Shown one piece after another: positions 9,107 through 17,626 of a stretch of 64,000 nucleotides of DNA. Both the position numbers and the translations under genes were made by a program. The stretch covers positions 372,001-436,000 of the forward strand of contig NZ_JADJNN010000004.1 of assembly GCF_016714285.1 (NCBI RefSeq), read 5' to 3'. Every line of letters begins with the position of its first letter. The first letter of the stretch is position 1. This stretch comes from Nannocystis sp. (GTDB lineage Bacteria > Myxococcota_A > Polyangia > Nannocystales > Nannocystaceae). The notes beneath the pieces are model-generated. The model worked only from the letters and a program-made list of their open reading frames with translations, searched no databases and was not told the DNA's origin.

Positions 9107-9139
9107 CAAAGGCCGGTTGTCCCCGGCCCGAAGCCGCGC

Positions 9140-9145
9140 TACAAG
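9140..9145 (+). promoter_or_regulatory. Putative -10 box upstream of rsfS (TACAAG)
   Basis: TACAAG lies 7 nt before GTG 9153. The fit to TAnnnT is imperfect because the last base is G, but position and lack of a Shine-Dalgarno match the other leaderless candidates here. Confidence 0.3.
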
Positions 9146-9152
9146 GCCCCCC

Positions 9153-9827
9153 GTGACCAAGGCTGAACTGCCCGCGCTGCTGCAACGCGCCCTCGAGATC
9201 GCCATCGACGCCAAGGCCGTCGGCCCCGTGATCCTCCACCTCACCGAGGTCGCCGGCTACACCGACTACGCCCTCATCGTCTCCGGCCGCTCGGACCGCC
9301 ACGTCGGCGGCATCACGGACGCGCTGCTCGCCGGCCTCAAGGCCCAGGGTCTGTCACCGATCGGCAGCGACGGCCTCGACGAGCACCTGTGGGACCTGCT
9401 CGACTACGACGATTTCCTCATCCACATCTTTTATCACCCGGTCCGCAAGCACTACGACCTCGAGAGCATGTGGAACGACGCCCCCCGCGTCGAGCTCGAC
9501 CTCCCGGCCGATGTCATGGACACCTCCGGCCTCGAGGGCCTCACCCCGCCGGACCCCATGCCCAACTTCCGCGGCGGCAGCTTCGGCGCCTTCGAGGGCG
9601 AGCTCGACGAGGACGACCCCGACCTCGTCGGCATCACCGGTGAGCTCGACACCAACGCCGTCGACGCCGCCGTGGACGCCGACGATGACTTCGATGACGA
9701 GGATGAGGACGACGACTTCGACGACGAAGACGACGCCGACTACGACGACGACGCTCCCGAAGCCGCAGTGCCCGACGCCGACGACACAATTCCTCCCGCG
9801 CCCGCCGGCCCGGCCCGCCGCAAGTGA
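9153..9827 (+). CDS. rsfS: Ribosome silencing factor RsfS with acidic C-terminal extension
   Basis: The first 120 residues match RsfS (Iojap/YbeB): 'ALEIAIDAKAVGPVILHL', 'TDYALIVSGRSDRHVGGI' and 'DFLIHIFYHPVRKHYDLE'. RsfS binds ribosomal protein L14 and blocks joining of 30S and 50S subunits under starvation. The usual length is about 110-130 residues; this one is 224 and carries a roughly 100-residue tail dominated by Asp and Glu, especially around residues 170-205. The start is GTG 9153. The stop codon overlaps the GTG start of rlmH (GTGA), a common rsfS-rlmH order that suggests translational coupling. Confidence 0.93.
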   Translation: MTKAELPALLQRALEIAIDAKAVGPVILHLTEVAGYTDYALIVSGRSDRHVGGITDALLAGLKAQGLSPIGSDGLDEHLWDLLDYDDFLIHIFYHPVRKHYDLESMWNDAPRVELDLPADVMDTSGLEGLTPPDPMPNFRGGSFGAFEGELDEDDPDLVGITGELDTNAVDAAVDADDDFDDEDEDDDFDDEDDADYDDDAPEAAVPDADDTIPPAPAGPARRK

Positions 9828-10264
9828 CACGGCTCGCCGTCGTCGCCGCCGGCAAGCTGCGCGACGCCGGCCTGCAGGCCCTCTGCGACGACTACGTCCG
9901 CAGGATCCAGCCCTTCGCTCCGCTCGAGCACCTCGAGCTGCGCGACGCCCCAGGCCTGCGCGCCCGCTGGAATGACCGCAGCCGCGGTCTCGGCCCCCGC
10001 GTCCTCCTCGACGAGCGCGGCGAGCAGATCGACAGCCGCGGCCTCGCCCGCTGGATCGACACCTGGCGCAGTGGTGGCGCCCGCCAGGTCAGCTTCTACA
10101 TCGGCGACGCCGACGGCTTCACCGGCGAGGACCGCGACGGCGCCGACCGTCTGCTCGCCCTCTCGCGCCTCACCCTGCCCCACCGACTCGCGCGCCTCAT
10201 CCTGCTCGAGCAGCTCTACCGCGCCGCCACAATGCTCGCCGGCCACCCCTACCACCACGACTGA
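9824..10264 (+). CDS. rlmH: 23S rRNA (pseudouridine-1915-N3)-methyltransferase RlmH
   Basis: The 146-residue product is a SPOUT-class methyltransferase. It starts 'MTRLAVVAAGKL' (GTG start), carries 'VLLDERGEQIDS' in the middle, the SAM-binding 'VSFYIGDADGF' and the C-terminal 'HRLARLILLEQLYRAATMLAGHPYHHD' trefoil-knot region, whose final 'YHHD' replaces the usual YHK/YHR-type ending. RlmH methylates pseudouridine 1915 in helix 69 of 23S rRNA on assembled 70S ribosomes. It overlaps rsfS by four bases and both act on the ribosome. Confidence 0.93.
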   Translation: MTRLAVVAAGKLRDAGLQALCDDYVRRIQPFAPLEHLELRDAPGLRARWNDRSRGLGPRVLLDERGEQIDSRGLARWIDTWRSGGARQVSFYIGDADGFTGEDRDGADRLLALSRLTLPHRLARLILLEQLYRAATMLAGHPYHHD

Positions 10265-10273
10265 GGGATCGCG

Positions 10274-10279
10274 TAGGAT
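10274..10279 (+). promoter_or_regulatory. Putative -10 box of leaderless promoter (TAGGAT)
   Basis: TAGGAT ends 7 nt before ATG 10287. The alternative ATG at 10278 would sit inside this box, which favours 10287 as the start. Confidence 0.45.
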
Positions 10280-10286
10280 GCCCGCG

Positions 10287-11156
10287 ATGTCGCCTCGCCG
10301 GCTCGCGCTCGCCCTGGCCCTGCTCGTCTCAGCCGCCTGCAACGACGGCGCCGTCACCAGCGAGTCCGCCAGCACGGGCAGCAGCGCCGACACCGGCGAG
10401 CCCACCGGCGGCCCGTTGCCGGACCCCTGCGACCCCGCCCTCCCGCCGATCCCCGAGGCCGAGTTCGCCGAGCGCTTCGCCGAGACCATCTGCGAACAAA
10501 AGCTCGCCTGCGGCTGCAACCTCAACGTCACCTGCTCGCTCGACTTCTTCGACGGCTTCGCCCTCATCCGCGACGACGGCCAGAACCTCGGCCTCACCTA
10601 CGACGGCGCCTGCGCTGCGCGCAAGCTCGCCGGCCTGGTCCAGTCCCGCGGCTGCGCCCACGCCTCCGAGATCGACGTGAGCCCCTCCTGCACCCTCGAC
10701 TGCCTGGTCTACCGCGGCGCCGTCGCCCCCGCCGGCGCCTGCACCTCCTCGTCCGTCCTGCTCACCACCCTCTTCGCCGACAAGTGCGCCGCGCCCGACA
10801 ACTGCAGCGCCGACGTGTGCTCCCCGCCCCTCCCGACCGTCGCCGAGGGCCAGCCATGCGTCACCCCGCTCGCCAATTGCAAGGCCAACGCCGCCTGCGA
10901 CTTCGCCGGCTCCAAGCTCTGCGAGCCGCTCCGCGGCGTCGGCGAGGCCTGCCTCGACAACGGCGTGTGCCGCCAGGATCTCTATTGCGCCGGCGACGGC
11001 AAGTGCCTCGCCCGCGCCGCCGCCGACGCGCCCTGCACCGATAACAAGGAGTGCGCGTCCCGCCGCTGCACCGCCAACAAGTGCGAGGAATGGGTGTGGA
11101 TCTGCGCGATCGACGAGGAGATCGATATCTTCGGTCGCCACCCCAGCGACTTCTGA
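10287..11156 (+). CDS. Cys-rich lipoprotein
   Basis: The 289-residue product has a signal peptide with lipobox 'LVSAAC' and a Ser/Thr/Gly linker, then a Cys-rich body with about 25 cysteines. The last third resembles the 'GxxCxxxxxCxxxxxC' modules common in myxobacterial surface proteins, which probably form disulfides outside the cell. It is likely anchored in the outer membrane; binding partner unknown. ATG 10287 is preferred over ATG 10278 because of the -10 box placement. It follows rlmH closely but has its own promoter signal. Confidence 0.75.
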   Translation: MSPRRLALALALLVSAACNDGAVTSESASTGSSADTGEPTGGPLPDPCDPALPPIPEAEFAERFAETICEQKLACGCNLNVTCSLDFFDGFALIRDDGQNLGLTYDGACAARKLAGLVQSRGCAHASEIDVSPSCTLDCLVYRGAVAPAGACTSSSVLLTTLFADKCAAPDNCSADVCSPPLPTVAEGQPCVTPLANCKANAACDFAGSKLCEPLRGVGEACLDNGVCRQDLYCAGDGKCLARAAADAPCTDNKECASRRCTANKCEEWVWICAIDEEIDIFGRHPSDF

Positions 11157-11291
11157 TCGCAGGTGGCATCACCGGCAGGACATTCCTCCCCGCACGCCAC
11201 CCACGGGTGAATCCACGGGTCCGAGCCGTGCACACCGCACGACCCGTCGGTCGCGCTTTACCGGCACGGACACATGTGATTGATTACGCGC

Positions 11292-12731
11292 ATGATCGCG
11301 CCTCCTCGCCGCCTCCCTCTCGCATTCCTGCTGCTCGCGGCCTGCGGCGATTCCACCGCCGGCAGCGCCGCGCAGACCGGCAGCAGCGAGCCCGGCACGA
11401 GCGGGGGCAGCACGGGCGGCTGTGTCGGCGGCGGCTGCAGCTCGGGGCCGACGAGCGGCGCCGACGACAGCACCAGCACCGGCATACCGACGAGCGGCGA
11501 CGCGAGCGGCACCGCGAGCAGCGATGACAGCACGACCGGCGCGCCGCTGGCGTGCCCCTTCACCCCTGGCTGCCACAAGCCCGCCCCCTTGCCGGCCGGC
11601 GTCGGTCGAACCAGCGAGGTCCCGCTCGGCTGCGACGGTGGCTCCTTCACTGCGGCGTGGTCGATCGGCGTCGGGATGACCGGCCTCGCGGACCCCGAGG
11701 CGCCGCGGTCGATCCCGCTGCTCGCCGACTTCGACGCCGACGGCACGCTCGACCTGTTCGTCAACATGCGCAAGGCCGCCGCCGCGTATGTGCTGCACGG
11801 GCTCGGGGACGGCAGCTTCGACCTCGGCGCGCCGTCGGTGCTGAGCGGCGGGCTGTTCGCGGGCGGCTGGGGCGGCGACGCTGGCGACTTCAACGGTGAC
11901 GGCGTGCTCGACGTGCTGGTCGGCGATCACGTGCGCGGCGCCTACGCGTGGACCGGTCCGGGCTTCGCGGCCGCGATCACCGGGTTCCCGGACGCATCGA
12001 ATCTGTTCAGCGGGGGTGGGCTGGCGGACCTCGACGGCGACGGCAAGCTCGACGCGATCTTCGGCGCGGACCAGTTCGGCGTCGGGCTGCGGACCTATCG
12101 CGGCGACGGCGGCGGCGCGTGGTCCGAGATGGCGGGGCCGCAGTCGGCCAACGCGCACAACACGGGCCACTTCATCTTCGCCGACCTCGACGCCGACGCC
12201 GACCTCGACGTGTTCGCCTTCGGGGAGGGCAGCGGTGTGGCGCTCGACGTCCACGTATTTCGCAACGACGGCGACAGCTTCAGCGAGGCCGCGGCGCTCG
12301 CCGCCGGTCCCGCAAATCAGCTCAACGCCGACCCGGTGCAGGGTGGTGTCGGCGACATCAACTGCGACGGTACCCTCGACATCGCCGCCGGCGGATCGAT
12401 CTACCTCGGCCAGGGCGACAGCTGGTCGCTGGCCGCGATGGTCGACGGCTCGCACATCGCTCACCTCGCCGACATGAACGGGGACGGCCACCTCGACCTC
12501 GTCACCCACGACCCTGGCACCGGCCTCGCCGTCTACCTCGGCGACGGCACTGGCACCGCCTGGACGCCGCAGGCCACGGGCCTGCCCGATCTCACCTACA
12601 CCTTCAACGGCGTGGCGATGGACACCGCCTACGGCATCGACGTCGGCGACCTCAACGGCGACGACAGCCTCGACATCGTCCGTCTCGCCGGCTTCGGCCG
12701 CGAGTACGCCCTCGAAGCCTGGGTCCGCTAA
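11292..12731 (+). CDS. FG-GAP/VCBS-repeat lipoprotein (beta-propeller)
   Basis: The 479-residue product has a lipobox 'LLLAAC' and a long Ser/Gly/Thr/Asp linker to about residue 85. The rest holds about seven FG-GAP-type units, each with a calcium-binding-like 'DxDxDGxLD' loop (for example 'DFDADGTLDLFV', 'DFNGDGVLDVLV', 'DLDGDGKLDAIF', 'DMNGDGHLDLVT', 'DLNGDDSLDIVR'). These units build an integrin-like beta-propeller, usually an extracellular adhesion or binding module. ATG 11292 is chosen over the in-frame TTG at 11280. It ends by overlapping the convergent cyclase-like gene by four bases. Confidence 0.85.
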   Translation: MIAPPRRLPLAFLLLAACGDSTAGSAAQTGSSEPGTSGGSTGGCVGGGCSSGPTSGADDSTSTGIPTSGDASGTASSDDSTTGAPLACPFTPGCHKPAPLPAGVGRTSEVPLGCDGGSFTAAWSIGVGMTGLADPEAPRSIPLLADFDADGTLDLFVNMRKAAAAYVLHGLGDGSFDLGAPSVLSGGLFAGGWGGDAGDFNGDGVLDVLVGDHVRGAYAWTGPGFAAAITGFPDASNLFSGGGLADLDGDGKLDAIFGADQFGVGLRTYRGDGGGAWSEMAGPQSANAHNTGHFIFADLDADADLDVFAFGEGSGVALDVHVFRNDGDSFSEAAALAAGPANQLNADPVQGGVGDINCDGTLDIAAGGSIYLGQGDSWSLAAMVDGSHIAHLADMNGDGHLDLVTHDPGTGLAVYLGDGTGTAWTPQATGLPDLTYTFNGVAMDTAYGIDVGDLNGDDSLDIVRLAGFGREYALEAWVR

Positions 12732-13776
12732 AGCGCCCCGAGCAGCACATCCCCAGCCGCCGCCGGGCACTCGTCCCCGAACATCGCCAGATAGCGCTCG
12801 CGAAACGCCGCGTTCACCAGCCCCGTCTCCGCATCCACCAGCTCCGGCCGGATCCCCCGGACCACGAAGACCGCGACCTCGCCCGCGTTGCGGACCACCG
12901 TCATCGCATCGAAGCTCAGCTCGAAGAATGCATCGATGAGCTCCGCCGTCGCCCCGGACACCGACACCACATCGGCGCGACCGACCCGCTGCACGTGGGC
13001 CGCCACGCTCACCGTATCGCCCCACAGATCGAAGACGTGCCGGCGCGCCCCGGTCACGCCCGAGATGCAGGGTCCCGAGTGGAGCCCGATGCGGAAGCTC
13101 CACTCCCATTCATCGACCACTGGGCCCGGGCGGGTCGCCACCGCCTGGGCCAGTCGGAGCGCCGCCAGGGTCGCGTCGACCGCGTGCGCCGCTCGTCGCT
13201 GCGGCACGCCGGCGACCGCCAGGTACGTGTCGCCGATCGTCGTGACCTTTTGGACGCCGAATGCGCCGTGATCTGGTCGAACAGCGAGAAGTAGAAGTCC
13301 AGCTGCCGGATGCAGCTCACCGGGTCGACGCGGCCGGCCAGGCGCGAGAACTGGACCGCGTCGACGAACACGATCGTCGACTCGCGGTACGCCTTGGGCT
13401 GCAGGCCGCGCCCCGCCATCGCCTCGGCGGTGGCCGCTGGCAGCACGTTGAGGATCGCCTGCTTGGTCTGCAGGCTCGACAGGCCGACCCGCTCCGCGAT
13501 CGTCTCCCCGCTCTGCCACGCCCCGCCGATCACCAGGTATTCGCCGCCGGGCAGCGGCAGCGAGCGCCACGGGCCGTCGACGCCGACCAGCGCCGCCGGG
13601 TCCGCGACGCCGCACAGGCGCAGCAGCGACCGGTCCCACGCCTCGACCGGGCCGGCCAGGCCCGCGATCTCCTGCGCCTCGAGCCACGCCGCGGACGGCT
13701 CGTCCGCCGCCTGGACGTCGCCGTCGGCGTCGATGCGCAGGAGCACGGGGGTGATCAGATCGAGGACGGTGGGCAT
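12728..13776 (-). CDS. Class III adenylate/guanylate cyclase-like protein, frameshifted
   Basis: Two frames together make one protein. From ATG 13776, about 170 residues hold a PAS-like N-terminal region and the start of the cyclase domain ('STIVFVDAVQFSRL'). The rest, 'FGVQKVTTIGDTYLAVAGVP' onward, lies in the next frame, with the junction near 13258-13264; one missing base would restore continuity. Both metal-binding Asp motifs are present, but the usual 'DTVNxAxR' catalytic Asn and Arg are Ser and His ('GDTVSVAAH'), so it may be catalytically dead even if intact. It is the last gene of the leftward signalling operon, 13 bp after the STAS-like gene. The frameshift may be a sequencing error. 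Confidence 0.7.
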
Positions 13777-13789
13777 CTGGGACACGCGC

Positions 13790-14197
13790 CTAGATCTCTC
13801 GCACGTCCTCGAACGAGGTGCGAGCGGCAACCGTGGCCTCATCGAGGTTGAGCAGGATCGGCAGGGTCTCCTGCTGCCAGTCGTCCTCCTCGAGTCGGCG
13901 CACCAGCACCGGGCCCTGGACGGTCGCATAGACCAGCTCGATCACATCCATGATGCTGTAGAAGCCGTTGGAGTTGCAGAACTCGAGCTCGGTGAAGTCG
14001 ATGACCGTGCGCTCAATCGCCCGGCCCGGCAAGATCTGACGCAGATCCGTCAGCATCTCCGACAGGTGCCGCGCCGGGTTGTCGACGCGGACCACCCCGC
14101 TGAAGGTCACCAGCAGCGAGCCCTCGTCCTCGCGCGCCACGCAGTGGAACACGCTGGCGCCGCCGTCCATGATCTCGCAATAGGTAAGGATGTTCAT
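13790..14197 (-). CDS. STAS-like regulator (slr1659 type)
   Basis: The 135-residue protein resembles the slr1659 family of cyanobacteria and myxobacteria: a beta-strand start 'GSLLVTFSGVVRV', the helix-strand 'RTVIDFTELEFCNSNGF' and a C-terminal helix. The 'CNSNGF' loop sits where the phosphorylated Ser of SpoIIAA-type anti-anti-sigma factors is found ('DSSG'). It likely acts as the switchable partner of the GHKL-like protein encoded just upstream, and of the PP2C phosphatase. Its ATG overlaps the stop of that upstream gene (ATGA). Confidence 0.65.
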   Translation of the reverse strand: MNILTYCEIMDGGASVFHCVAREDEGSLLVTFSGVVRVDNPARHLSEMLTDLRQILPGRAIERTVIDFTELEFCNSNGFYSIMDVIELVYATVQGPVLVRRLEEDDWQQETLPILLNLDEATVAARTSFEDVREI

Positions 14198-14706
14198 ACG
14201 ATACCTCCCAGCGGAAAAACCGCATATACGGTCAGATGCTCCTGCTCATAGCGAGCCGAGAGCCGGAAGCGGTTCTCCGAGACCAGGCGCAGCAGGCCGA
14301 GCCCGCCCTTGAGGCGGTCGGCCCGGCGGGCGCGCAGCGTCTCGCCGAGCAGGCGCCGCGGATCCGCCGTCTGGGCGACCGCGTCGATGCGGTCGCGCAC
14401 CGCCTCGTACTGCGTCTGCGTCGCCTTGTTGCGCACTTGCACCTCGAGCGCCTCGGCGTCGACGCGCAGCTCGAGCTGCAGCTCGCTGTCCGGATCGACG
14501 ATGTTCTCGACCACATTCTGGATCAGCTCGGTGACCGCGACGTTGGCCTTCTTGCCGACGCTCGGCGGGTAGAACATGCCGATCAGCGCCGGCAGCGACT
14601 CGCCGAGCAGCGTCGCCAGGTTGCCGCGAATGTCGCCGAGCGGGGCGACGCGGAACGAGACCCCCATCCGCGTGGACGGGGCCGCCACCCGCTCCGCCTC
14701 GCTCAT
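14194..14706 (-). CDS. GHKL-like ATPase regulator (slr1658 type)
   Basis: The 170-residue product looks like a histidine-kinase-type ATPase domain without a kinase dimerisation part. The N-box-like helix is 'NVAVTELIQNVVENIV' (about residues 55-70) and the glycine loop is 'RLKGGLGLLRLVSEN' (about 131-145). Related slr1658 proteins are always seen next to slr1659-type STAS proteins, as here, and may work like SpoIIAB/RsbW anti-sigma kinases. It overlaps the SpoIIE-type phosphatase gene upstream and the STAS-like gene downstream by four bases each, which implies fixed co-expression. The target is unknown. Confidence 0.65.
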   Translation of the reverse strand: MSEAERVAAPSTRMGVSFRVAPLGDIRGNLATLLGESLPALIGMFYPPSVGKKANVAVTELIQNVVENIVDPDSELQLELRVDAEALEVQVRNKATQTQYEAVRDRIDAVAQTADPRRLLGETLRARRADRLKGGLGLLRLVSENRFRLSARYEQEHLTVYAVFPLGGIV

Positions 14707-15632
14707 GCCTCGCGCCTCCGCAGCAGGATCAGCGTGATGTCGTCGGCGTCGCTGCGGCGAAACCCGTGGTAGTCGTCGACGCAGCGGCGCAGAATCTCGG
14801 TCACCGGCTCGTGCGCGTGGGCGCAGATCAGGGCGTTGAGGCGGCGCGAGCTGTAGCTCTCGCCGGCCGCGTTCTGGGCCTCGACCAGCCCGTCCGTGTA
14901 CAGCGCCAGCAGGTCCCCCGTGTAAAACGACAGCTCGAACTCCGTGTACGGCCGGCGGCGGATGCCGATGAAGGGGTCGCCCTTGCTGAAGGTGTAGATC
15001 TCGCCGCCACGCACAAGAACGCCGTACCCTCCGCCACAAACGTAGCGGATCGAGCGCTCGCCGAAAACGACGAAGTTGACCGTGGCATAGCGACGGACCT
15101 CGCGGAGGAAGCCCAGCGACGCCTGGTTCACCCACTCCACGATCTCCTTCGGCCGCGCCACCTGCTCCATCGTCTGCATGAACTGCGCCTTGAGGAACGC
15201 CATGATCAGCGCCGCCGACACGCCATGCCCGGAGATGTCGAACAGCCCGATCGCGTGGTGGCCCTCGCGCGTGCGAAAGAAGTCGTAGTAGTCGCCGCCG
15301 ACCTCGGTGAGCTGCTTGTGATAAACGGCGAGGTCGAGCTGGGCCAGCATGTCCGGCGGCTGCTTCGGCAGCAGCGCGTGCTGGACCTGCTGCGCGATCT
15401 CCAGGTCCTGGCGGATCGTCTGGTACGCATGCGCCAGCTCGCGCTCCTGCTCGTCGAGGCGCTCGTAGGCCGTCTTCAAGGTGTCGTTGGTCGCCTGCCA
15501 GAACGCAGTGTCGCGCTCGACCTGCTTGCGCAGCCCGCGGTACTTCCACAGCAGGCGCTCAAGCTCGGCGCGACTCAGCTCGTGCACCGCCGCGGCGTCG
15601 CCTTCATCGAGCACATCTTCGAGGCGGGCCAT
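14703..15632 (-). CDS. SpoIIE-type PP2C Ser phosphatase
   Basis: The 309-residue protein has a coiled-coil N-terminus (about residues 15-85) and a PP2C/SpoIIE domain. Metal-binding motifs are complete: 'VGGDYYDFF', 'GLFDISGHGVSAAL', 'CGGGYGVLV', 'LLALYTDGLVEA' and 'DADDITLILL'. Such phosphatases dephosphorylate STAS-domain anti-anti-sigma factors and so release the partner switch. The coiled coil could receive an upstream signal. It lies in the middle of the leftward operon and overlaps the GHKL-like gene by four bases, so the STAS-like protein at 13790 is the obvious candidate substrate. Confidence 0.9.
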   Translation of the reverse strand: MARLEDVLDEGDAAAVHELSRAELERLLWKYRGLRKQVERDTAFWQATNDTLKTAYERLDEQERELAHAYQTIRQDLEIAQQVQHALLPKQPPDMLAQLDLAVYHKQLTEVGGDYYDFFRTREGHHAIGLFDISGHGVSAALIMAFLKAQFMQTMEQVARPKEIVEWVNQASLGFLREVRRYATVNFVVFGERSIRYVCGGGYGVLVRGGEIYTFSKGDPFIGIRRRPYTEFELSFYTGDLLALYTDGLVEAQNAAGESYSSRRLNALICAHAHEPVTEILRRCVDDYHGFRRSDADDITLILLRRREA

Positions 15633-15661
15633 GTTCCGGGGCGTCCTTGGCGGGGGAGTGG

Positions 15662-16195
15662 TCAGTGGAACTCGACCACGAGCAGGTCGGGGTCCCCGTC
15701 ATTATGCACGTTGACGTAGTCGAGGTCGCCCGGGGCCAGCAGGCCGCCGATGAGCACGCCGCTCTCGATCTTGCGATGGAACGGTGTTGTCGAGTGGATC
15801 ACGGCCCGGCCCGCCGCCGCGTCGAACTCGCGCAGGTCGAACGATCCGACCAGATCCTGCGGCCCCCGGATCACGCTGACGATCCCGGTGCTGCCGGTCT
15901 GGAAGTGCAGGAAGTCGACCCCACGGCGGATCACGTCGCGCCCCGGACCGCGGTGATACCACAGCGACATCATCTCGATCCCGAGCTTGAGCCGGATCGG
16001 ATCGACGTTCTGGTAGGTCACGCCGATCATCTGCTCGAGCTGGACCCACCGCCGCAGCGGGTACCACTCGCTGACGTCGAGGTCGGCCAGCAGCTCGCCG
16101 ACCTGCCTCCCGGCCACGATCTTGAGGTTGATGCACGCCTGGGCGAAGCCCGCCATCAGCGTGCCATGGACCATCGGCTCCGGGTCAGCGGCCAT
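15662..16195 (-). CDS. Unknown protein coupled to the GRAS gene
   Basis: The 177-residue protein has no family I can name with confidence. It begins 'MAADPEPMVHGTLMAGF', has a mainly helical first half ('WYPLRRWVQLEQMIGV') and a mainly beta second half. This layout faintly recalls the Myxococcales paralogous DUF2378/TIGR02265 family and V4R-like sensor folds, but the match is weak. Its ATG shares one base with the stop of the GRAS gene (TGATG), so translation is probably coupled. Position in the operon suggests a sensor or adaptor upstream of the phosphatase. Confidence 0.55.
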   Translation of the reverse strand: MAADPEPMVHGTLMAGFAQACINLKIVAGRQVGELLADLDVSEWYPLRRWVQLEQMIGVTYQNVDPIRLKLGIEMMSLWYHRGPGRDVIRRGVDFLHFQTGSTGIVSVIRGPQDLVGSFDLREFDAAAGRAVIHSTTPFHRKIESGVLIGGLLAPGDLDYVNVHNDGDPDLLVVEFH

Positions 16196-17295
16196 CACAG
16201 CACCTCCGGGCAGCGGTAGGCGAAGGCCGCGATCAGGGCCTCCCCACGGTAGCCGAGGCGCACCAGCCCCTGCCGCTCGATCGCCCAGCAGTAGTCCGGC
16301 AGCTCGATGTCCAGCGGGATCGCCGGGTACGGCCGCAGGCCCGCCTTCGCCAGCCGCAGCAGCCACGAGTCGTACAGCTCGTGGCGCTCGCAGCGGAAGA
16401 TGTCGCTGGTCCCGAGGATGTCGCGGACCTCGCGGCCGACGAACTTCGCCTTGATCGCAAACTTCTCGAGCGGCGAAACATCGCTGCGGTCGACCAGGTC
16501 GAACACCGCGCCGAAGTGCTGCCAGCAGCTGTGCACCCGCTTCGTCAGCTGCTCGGTGTCGTGGTTCGCGTTCGGCTCGACCAGCGTGAACACCCGCGGC
16601 CGCAGCCCCGCCAGCCGGCGCAGCAGGTCGGTGCGCAGGCCCTGGTCACCGGGCGCGTGCGCCGTGTGGTGCAGGGCGTAGGCCGCGTTGATCACCACCC
16701 CGTCGACCCCGGCCACCGCCGCCTGCAGCATCGACGGCTCGCAGCGCTCGACCAGCCCGCGCAGCGCCACCACCTCGACGCTGAAGGGCAACCCCCGCGC
16801 CGCCGCGTCGATGACCATCTGCGCCTCGATCAAATTGGCCGCGCTGGGGTCCAGAGCCACCACCCGCAGCCGCCGCAGCCGCCCCGGCGCCGCCGCCAGG
16901 ATCGGCATCAACATCGCCATCTGCGCCCCTTTGCCGATCCCGATGTCGAGCAGCGCCGCGCTGTCCAGCTCCGCCAGCGCGTGGGCGAGGTGCTGGTTGG
17001 CGATCGCGTAGCCCTGCACCAGCGGCGGCAGCGCCTTGCGTAGGAGGTCGAAGAGGTCGATCTGCGCGACCTCGTAGGACTGAAGGTAGATGTTCCTGCC
17101 CCCCAACAGGTTGCGGTCGACCCGCCGCAGCAGCGCCTCCGAGACGATGTGCGAGAGCAACATGTCGCTTGGCACGTCCATCCCGACCTCGTGCAAGAGC
17201 TGCCCAGCGATCACCGGGCCGACCAGCTGCTCCCGGTGTCGGCTGAGGTCCTGGCACGCGGACAGGATGATGTTGTAGCGATCCGCGAAGATCAT
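16195..17295 (-). CDS. Bacterial GRAS-domain protein (Rossmann methyltransferase fold)
   Basis: The 366-residue product matches the GRAS domain known from plant regulators (SCR, GAI/RGA) and from bacterial relatives thought to be methyltransferases or small-molecule binders. In order: 'PLVQGYAIANQHLAHAL' (the plant 'ANQAILEA' helix), the SAM-like loop 'LLDIGIGKGAQ', 'RVVALDP', 'VVINAAYALHH' (plant 'VNSVFQLH'), 'VFTLVEPNANHD' (plant 'VVEQEANHN'), 'FGAVFDLVD', and 'CERHELYDSWLLRLAKAGLRP' (plant 'RVERHE...W..R...AGF'). The intact glycine loop suggests it can bind a SAM-like ligand. GTG 17313 is an alternative start. It is the first gene of the leftward operon. Confidence 0.75.
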   Translation of the reverse strand: MIFADRYNIILSACQDLSRHREQLVGPVIAGQLLHEVGMDVPSDMLLSHIVSEALLRRVDRNLLGGRNIYLQSYEVAQIDLFDLLRKALPPLVQGYAIANQHLAHALAELDSAALLDIGIGKGAQMAMLMPILAAAPGRLRRLRVVALDPSAANLIEAQMVIDAAARGLPFSVEVVALRGLVERCEPSMLQAAVAGVDGVVINAAYALHHTAHAPGDQGLRTDLLRRLAGLRPRVFTLVEPNANHDTEQLTKRVHSCWQHFGAVFDLVDRSDVSPLEKFAIKAKFVGREVRDILGTSDIFRCERHELYDSWLLRLAKAGLRPYPAIPLDIELPDYCWAIERQGLVRLGYRGEALIAAFAYRCPEVL

Positions 17296-17313
17296 GTCGC
17301 TGGGCCCAACCAC

Positions 17314-17626
17314 CGGCCTCGTTGCCGCCCAAGGTCACACACACCCCCGAGTCTTGGCAAGGTCGGCATGTACCTGTCCCAAGGGACATCCACGCCGGCC
17401 GCCACGGCGGCCGGTCGGGGGCGTGGATCCGAGCGAATTCACGGCCCCAGGGGTCCCCACATGGCCCTGGCCACGTCTGGCCAGGTCTGGCGGCGGCCCG
17501 GCGCGAAGCCGCACCTTGGCTCCCCGGGCCGATTCCGGTATTGCTAGGATCTCGCGTAGCGAACGGGCCTGGGCCTGGGCCCTCGCCAACCGCACGGGGC
17601 TCGACCGCCGACCCGCACCCGCCGCC
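17314..17626. promoter_or_regulatory. Divergent control region of the two signalling operons
   Basis: This 313-bp gap separates the GRAS gene (leftward) from the GHKL-like gene at 17627 (rightward). It holds one iterated palindrome at 17374-17389, Ala/Pro-coding-like GC-rich sequence with no supported gene, repeated 'TGGCCACGTCTGGCCAGG'-type words near 17466-17492, and a TAGGAT box at about 17545-17550 that could drive the rightward operon with a leader of about 70 nt. No clear -35 element was seen. Confidence 0.4.
17374..17389. repeat. Single copy of iterated 16-bp palindrome
   Basis: CTGTCCCAAGGGACAT has a TGTCCC-AA-GGGACA core and lies in the divergent intergenic region. Confidence 0.6.
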
